From an uncultured Pelagibacteraceae bacterium (GTDB lineage Bacteria; Pseudomonadota; Alphaproteobacteria; Pelagibacterales; Pelagibacteraceae), in NCBI GenBank assembly GCA_902629075.1, contig CACOPK010000006.1, forward strand, positions 1 to 64,000: DNA of 64,000 nt, given 5' to 3'. Below the pieces are notes generated by a model. The model was not told where the DNA came from, searched no databases, and was given only the letters and a program-made list of their open reading frames with translations. Below, piece after piece: positions 60,868-64,000 of this stretch (the first letter of the stretch is position 1; every line of letters begins with the position of its first letter). The position numbers were made by a program, and so were the translations under genes.

Positions 60868-60894
60868 ATCTAAACTAAAATGTTTCATTGAAAA

Positions 60895-61362
60895 ATGTTA
60901 AATTGGGACTATTTTATTAACATGGAAGCAGTAGCTAATTTTCACTGGAGATGTAAACATACCTGGAGACGAAGTGCAAAAAATACTGCATGGTGTTTGT
61001 TAGGCTGCGCTATAGGTGACTTTGGAACTATTTTATTTTTTCAATTAACAGGAATTCCATGGCCAGTTTTAGCTATTATGATACTAGCAATTATCAATGG
61101 TTTAATTACAAGTATTATTTTAGAGACAATAATTTTATTAAAGCAAAGCTTTAATTTTTCTCAAGCATTGAAAACTGCTCTAGGAATGAGTTTTATTTCT
61201 ATGGTAAGCATGGAAGTTGTAATGAATTTGACTGATTATCTTTTAACTGGTGGCGCACTTTTAACTTGGTGGGTTGTTCCAATAATGCTTGCAGTCGGTT
61301 TTATAACTCCTTGGCCCTATAATTACTGGAGATTAAAGAAATTTAATATTGCTTGTCACTAA
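60895..61362 (+). CDS. DUF4396-like membrane protein
   Basis: ATANFHW/HTWRRSAKNTAWCLLGCAIGDFGT-type pattern (MEAVANFHWRCKHTWRRSAKNTAWCLLGCAIGDFGT here), several TM helices. Confidence 0.75.
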   Translation: MLNWDYFINMEAVANFHWRCKHTWRRSAKNTAWCLLGCAIGDFGTILFFQLTGIPWPVLAIMILAIINGLITSIILETIILLKQSFNFSQALKTALGMSFISMVSMEVVMNLTDYLLTGGALLTWWVVPIMLAVGFITPWPYNYWRLKKFNIACH

Positions 61363-62536
61363 ATCTGTAGTTTTTATAGTTTAAAAATCCAAATAAAGCT
61401 AAAGCTATAAAAGCAAATATATAAACAAAGTCTTTATTTGGTCTGTCAAAATTCTCAATTTTTATTTCACTTATTATATCATCCATTTCTAAACCACTTT
61501 TCTTTGCATTCCCTTTCCAGTCAAGTGTATCTATAATTATATTATTTTTAGATTTAACAAGATTTATTCCATAATTTTCTAAATTGAAATTTTCACCATA
61601 AGTATTTCTATTTATTACAAATAATTTATATTTATCACCATATTCAGTTTGTCTCGTAATTTTTATATGAACTTCTTTATTGGGCTCAAAGATATACTTA
61701 TGGGCCTGTTCAAGCTCTAGATAATTAAATTTTGGATAAAATTTATTTAAAACATATTCAGGTGATAAAAAAGATAAAGAAATAAATAAGAAAATTATTA
61801 TCTCAAACCATCTAAGTTTATTTATAAACCAAGCTTGAGTCGCTGCAGAAAATACTAAAATACCAATTAAAGAAGTAATAATTACTAATATTGCATGCCA
61901 AATATTTTCTACTCCTATTAAAAGTAACTCGTGATTAAATAAAAATACAATTGGCAAAACACCAGTTCTTAAACTGTACCATATAGCCTGCATACCAGTT
62001 CTTAAAGGATCTCCACCAGATATTCCTGCAGCAGCATAAGATGCTAGACCAACGGGTGGTGTTACATCAGCCATCAAACCAAAATAAAATACAAATAGAT
62101 GAACAGCTATTATTGGAAAGATATATCCAGACGCGTTCCCAACATCTACTAGAACCATAGACATTAAAGAAGCTACTACTACATAGTTTGCTGTTGTGGG
62201 AAGACCCATTCCTAAAAGCAAGCATAATAAAATTGTTAAGGCGATTAAAATTATTACGTTGTCTCCAGCAATAGATTCAATTACTAAAATTAAATTGGTA
62301 CTTAATCCTGTGGAACCTACGGCACCTACAATTACCCCAGCAGTCGCGATTGCTACACCAACCGCAATCATATTAATTGCACCTTTCTCTAATCCAATTA
62401 CTGTTTCTTTAGCCCAATCTTTTAGATTTGAACTAAAAGAAGTTTCTTTTGGTGATTTAATAATCTTGTTTATAAAATTAACTAGAATCAAAGCAATTGT
62501 TGCATAAAATATTGAGTAGGAAGCAGTTAGTCTCAT
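61343..62536 (-). CDS. TRAP transporter fused permease, C-terminal portion (with DUF3394-like tail)
   Basis: LLGMGLPTTANYVVVASLM, LMADVTPPVGLASYAAAGISGGDP; PDZ-like tail DWKGNAKKSGLEMDDIISEI; out of frame with the N-terminal portion. Confidence 0.85.
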   Translation of the reverse strand: MRLTASYSIFYATIALILVNFINKIIKSPKETSFSSNLKDWAKETVIGLEKGAINMIAVGVAIATAGVIVGAVGSTGLSTNLILVIESIAGDNVIILIALTILLCLLLGMGLPTTANYVVVASLMSMVLVDVGNASGYIFPIIAVHLFVFYFGLMADVTPPVGLASYAAAGISGGDPLRTGMQAIWYSLRTGVLPIVFLFNHELLLIGVENIWHAILVIITSLIGILVFSAATQAWFINKLRWFEIIIFLFISLSFLSPEYVLNKFYPKFNYLELEQAHKYIFEPNKEVHIKITRQTEYGDKYKLFVINRNTYGENFNLENYGINLVKSKNNIIIDTLDWKGNAKKSGLEMDDIISEIKIENFDRPNKDFVYIFAFIALALFGFLNYKNYRFSDKQY

Positions 62537-63638
62537 ATAAACTAATAAAAGTTTCTTTTAAATTTGGTAAATCTTTTTCCTCAAGTCCCTTTAATCCTAA
62601 TTTTAAAGCCTCTAAATGAGAAATGTAAAAGAGCGCGATATAAGAAATTATTGCAGGTAAAAAAGCATGTTTTACAATTTCAAAGTATGTTACTCCAATA
62701 AAGCTTGCCATTACAAAAGCCGCAGCGCCCATAACTGGAGGCATTATTTGCCCATTAACAGATGACGAAACTTCTATTGCGCCAGCTTTCTCTTTTGAAA
62801 AACCAGTTTGTTTCATTATCGGAATTGTAAAGGTTCCAGTTGTTACTGTATTTGCTACAGATGAGCCAGATATCATACCAGTCATACCTGAACCTAAAAT
62901 AGCAGCTTTTGCTGGACCACCTCTAGATTTTCCAACTAAAGCAAATGCCAAATCTAGAAAATATTTTCCACCACCAGCTGTTTCAAGAAAAGCTCCAAAT
63001 AGCACAAATAAAAAAATGAAATCAACAGATACACCAATCGGAATTCCAAATATTGCCTCTTGATCAAACCACTGAAATCCAACCAATCTTTTTAAAGATA
63101 GTCCTCCATGTGATATGATTTCTGGAGCATATTTTCCAAAATAAGAAAATAATAAAAAACAAACAGCAATAATAACTAGAGGTTTGCCAATAACTCTTCT
63201 TGTGGCTTCTAATAAAAGGAATATACCTATTAAGCCAATAACTAATTCTAATGGAAATTCAAACCCTAACATTTGAATTGTTAATAAAACTCCACCTCTA
63301 TCAACTAATTGATCGTAAAAAAAATATATATAGAGACAACAAAATAGAGCTATCAAAGAAATAAAAATATCGAATATTGAAATATTTTTATTTTTCTTAA
63401 TTGGAAAGATTAAAAAAGCTAACAAAAGAGCAAAACCCAAATGGATTGCTCTTGCAGGTAAACCTTTGAACATTCCAAAATCAAACATAAATGGAAATGG
63501 AGAGGCATACCACAATTGAAATAGAGACCAAATAATTGCTATGTATCCTACTATTTTTAAATGAATACCAGATAACCTTTTTGTAGGAGAGATGTCTTCT
63601 TGAATCTTAGTTTTGATATTATTCAATGATTCACTCAT
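62478..63638 (-). CDS. TRAP transporter fused permease (4TM/12TM), N-terminal portion
   Basis: ETAGGGKYFLDLAFALVGKSRGGPAKAAILGSGMTGMISGSSVANTVTTGTFTIPIMK; the frame runs out in a non-homologous tail ETNCFLLNILCNNCFDSS. Confidence 0.87.
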   Translation of the reverse strand: MSESLNNIKTKIQEDISPTKRLSGIHLKIVGYIAIIWSLFQLWYASPFPFMFDFGMFKGLPARAIHLGFALLLAFLIFPIKKNKNISIFDIFISLIALFCCLYIYFFYDQLVDRGGVLLTIQMLGFEFPLELVIGLIGIFLLLEATRRVIGKPLVIIAVCFLLFSYFGKYAPEIISHGGLSLKRLVGFQWFDQEAIFGIPIGVSVDFIFLFVLFGAFLETAGGGKYFLDLAFALVGKSRGGPAKAAILGSGMTGMISGSSVANTVTTGTFTIPIMKQTGFSKEKAGAIEVSSSVNGQIMPPVMGAAAFVMASFIGVTYFEIVKHAFLPAIISYIALFYISHLEALKLGLKGLEEKDLPNLKETFISLYETNCFLLNILCNNCFDSS

Positions 63639-63662
63639 TAAAGAATTTTATACCATCATAAA

Positions 63663-63692
63663 AAAAAGGCCCAATAAAAATCGGGCCTTTTT
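63663..63692. terminator. Hairpin between TAXI receptor and TRAP permease
   Basis: AAAAAGGCCC-aataaaaatc-GGGCCTTTTT. Confidence 0.85.
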
Positions 63693-63711
63693 AATTTAAT
63701 TTATATAACTA

Positions 63712-63999
63712 TTACATTAATCCAGCTTCTTTATAGTATTTAAGAGCACCAGGATGTAATGGAGCTGATAATCCGTCAGCTATCATATTTTCTTTTTTCA
63801 AAGGTGCAAAAGCAGGATGTTGTTTTCTGAAATCATCAAAGTTTTCGAAAACAGCTTTTGTAACTAGGTATACAAGTTCTTCAGAAACATCGGCGCTTGT
63901 AACTACAGTAGCTTTAACACCAAAAGTAGTAACGTCTTTTTTCTGACCAGTGTATGTTCCTTTAGGAATAATTGCTTGAGCATAATAGTCAGCTCCACT
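63712..63999 (-). CDS. TAXI-family TRAP solute receptor, C-terminal part (5' truncated by window edge; absent from ORF track)
   Basis: Reverse-strand translation [95 protein letters not shown]. Confidence 0.9.
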   Translation of the reverse strand, partial: SGADYYAQAIIPKGTYTGQKKDVTTFGVKATVVTSADVSEELVYLVTKAVFENFDDFRKQHPAFAPLKKENMIADGLSAPLHPGALKYYKEAGLM

Positions 64000-64000
64000 A

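Noticed and set aside
1-64000. tRNA, rRNA, CRISPR, transposase or prophage features
   Set aside because: Scanned by eye for T-loop-like motifs, regular spacer arrays and transposase or integrase motifs; none convincing

Overview
AT-rich, very compact alphaproteobacterial chromosome segment. The gene content and the short or overlapping intergenic junctions look like a SAR11/Pelagibacterales-type genome; this is an inference, since no search was run. Main blocks are: (1) iscR-sufBCDSU-DUF59-sufA Fe-S assembly (3.9-10.0 kb); (2) glnA and housekeeping genes; (3) a molybdenum island (15.7-27.9 kb) with moaB, coxG, a form II-like coxSLM, split xdhC, a mocA-like gene, msrQP and moaEDCA; (4) a myo-inositol-type catabolic block (28.4-41.9 kb) with a sugar ABC transporter, iolG-, iolE- and iolD-like genes, an ALDH, an HpaI-type aldolase, a ROK kinase and an FAH-family protein, but no recognisable iolB, iolC or iolJ; (5) ppc, ccdA, a gamma-butyrobetaine-dioxygenase-like gene and a dpp-type ABC operon; (6) cysK-cysE, a peroxiredoxin and a TRAP/TAXI transporter whose fused permease is split across two frames. 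No rRNA, tRNA, CRISPR array or mobile element was recognised. The points most worth following up are the incomplete/alternative inositol pathway with a ROK kinase lacking its zinc cysteines, the broken TRAP permease reading frame, strong hairpins directly after all three transporter binding-protein genes, and several unexplained palindromes or direct repeats in promoter regions.
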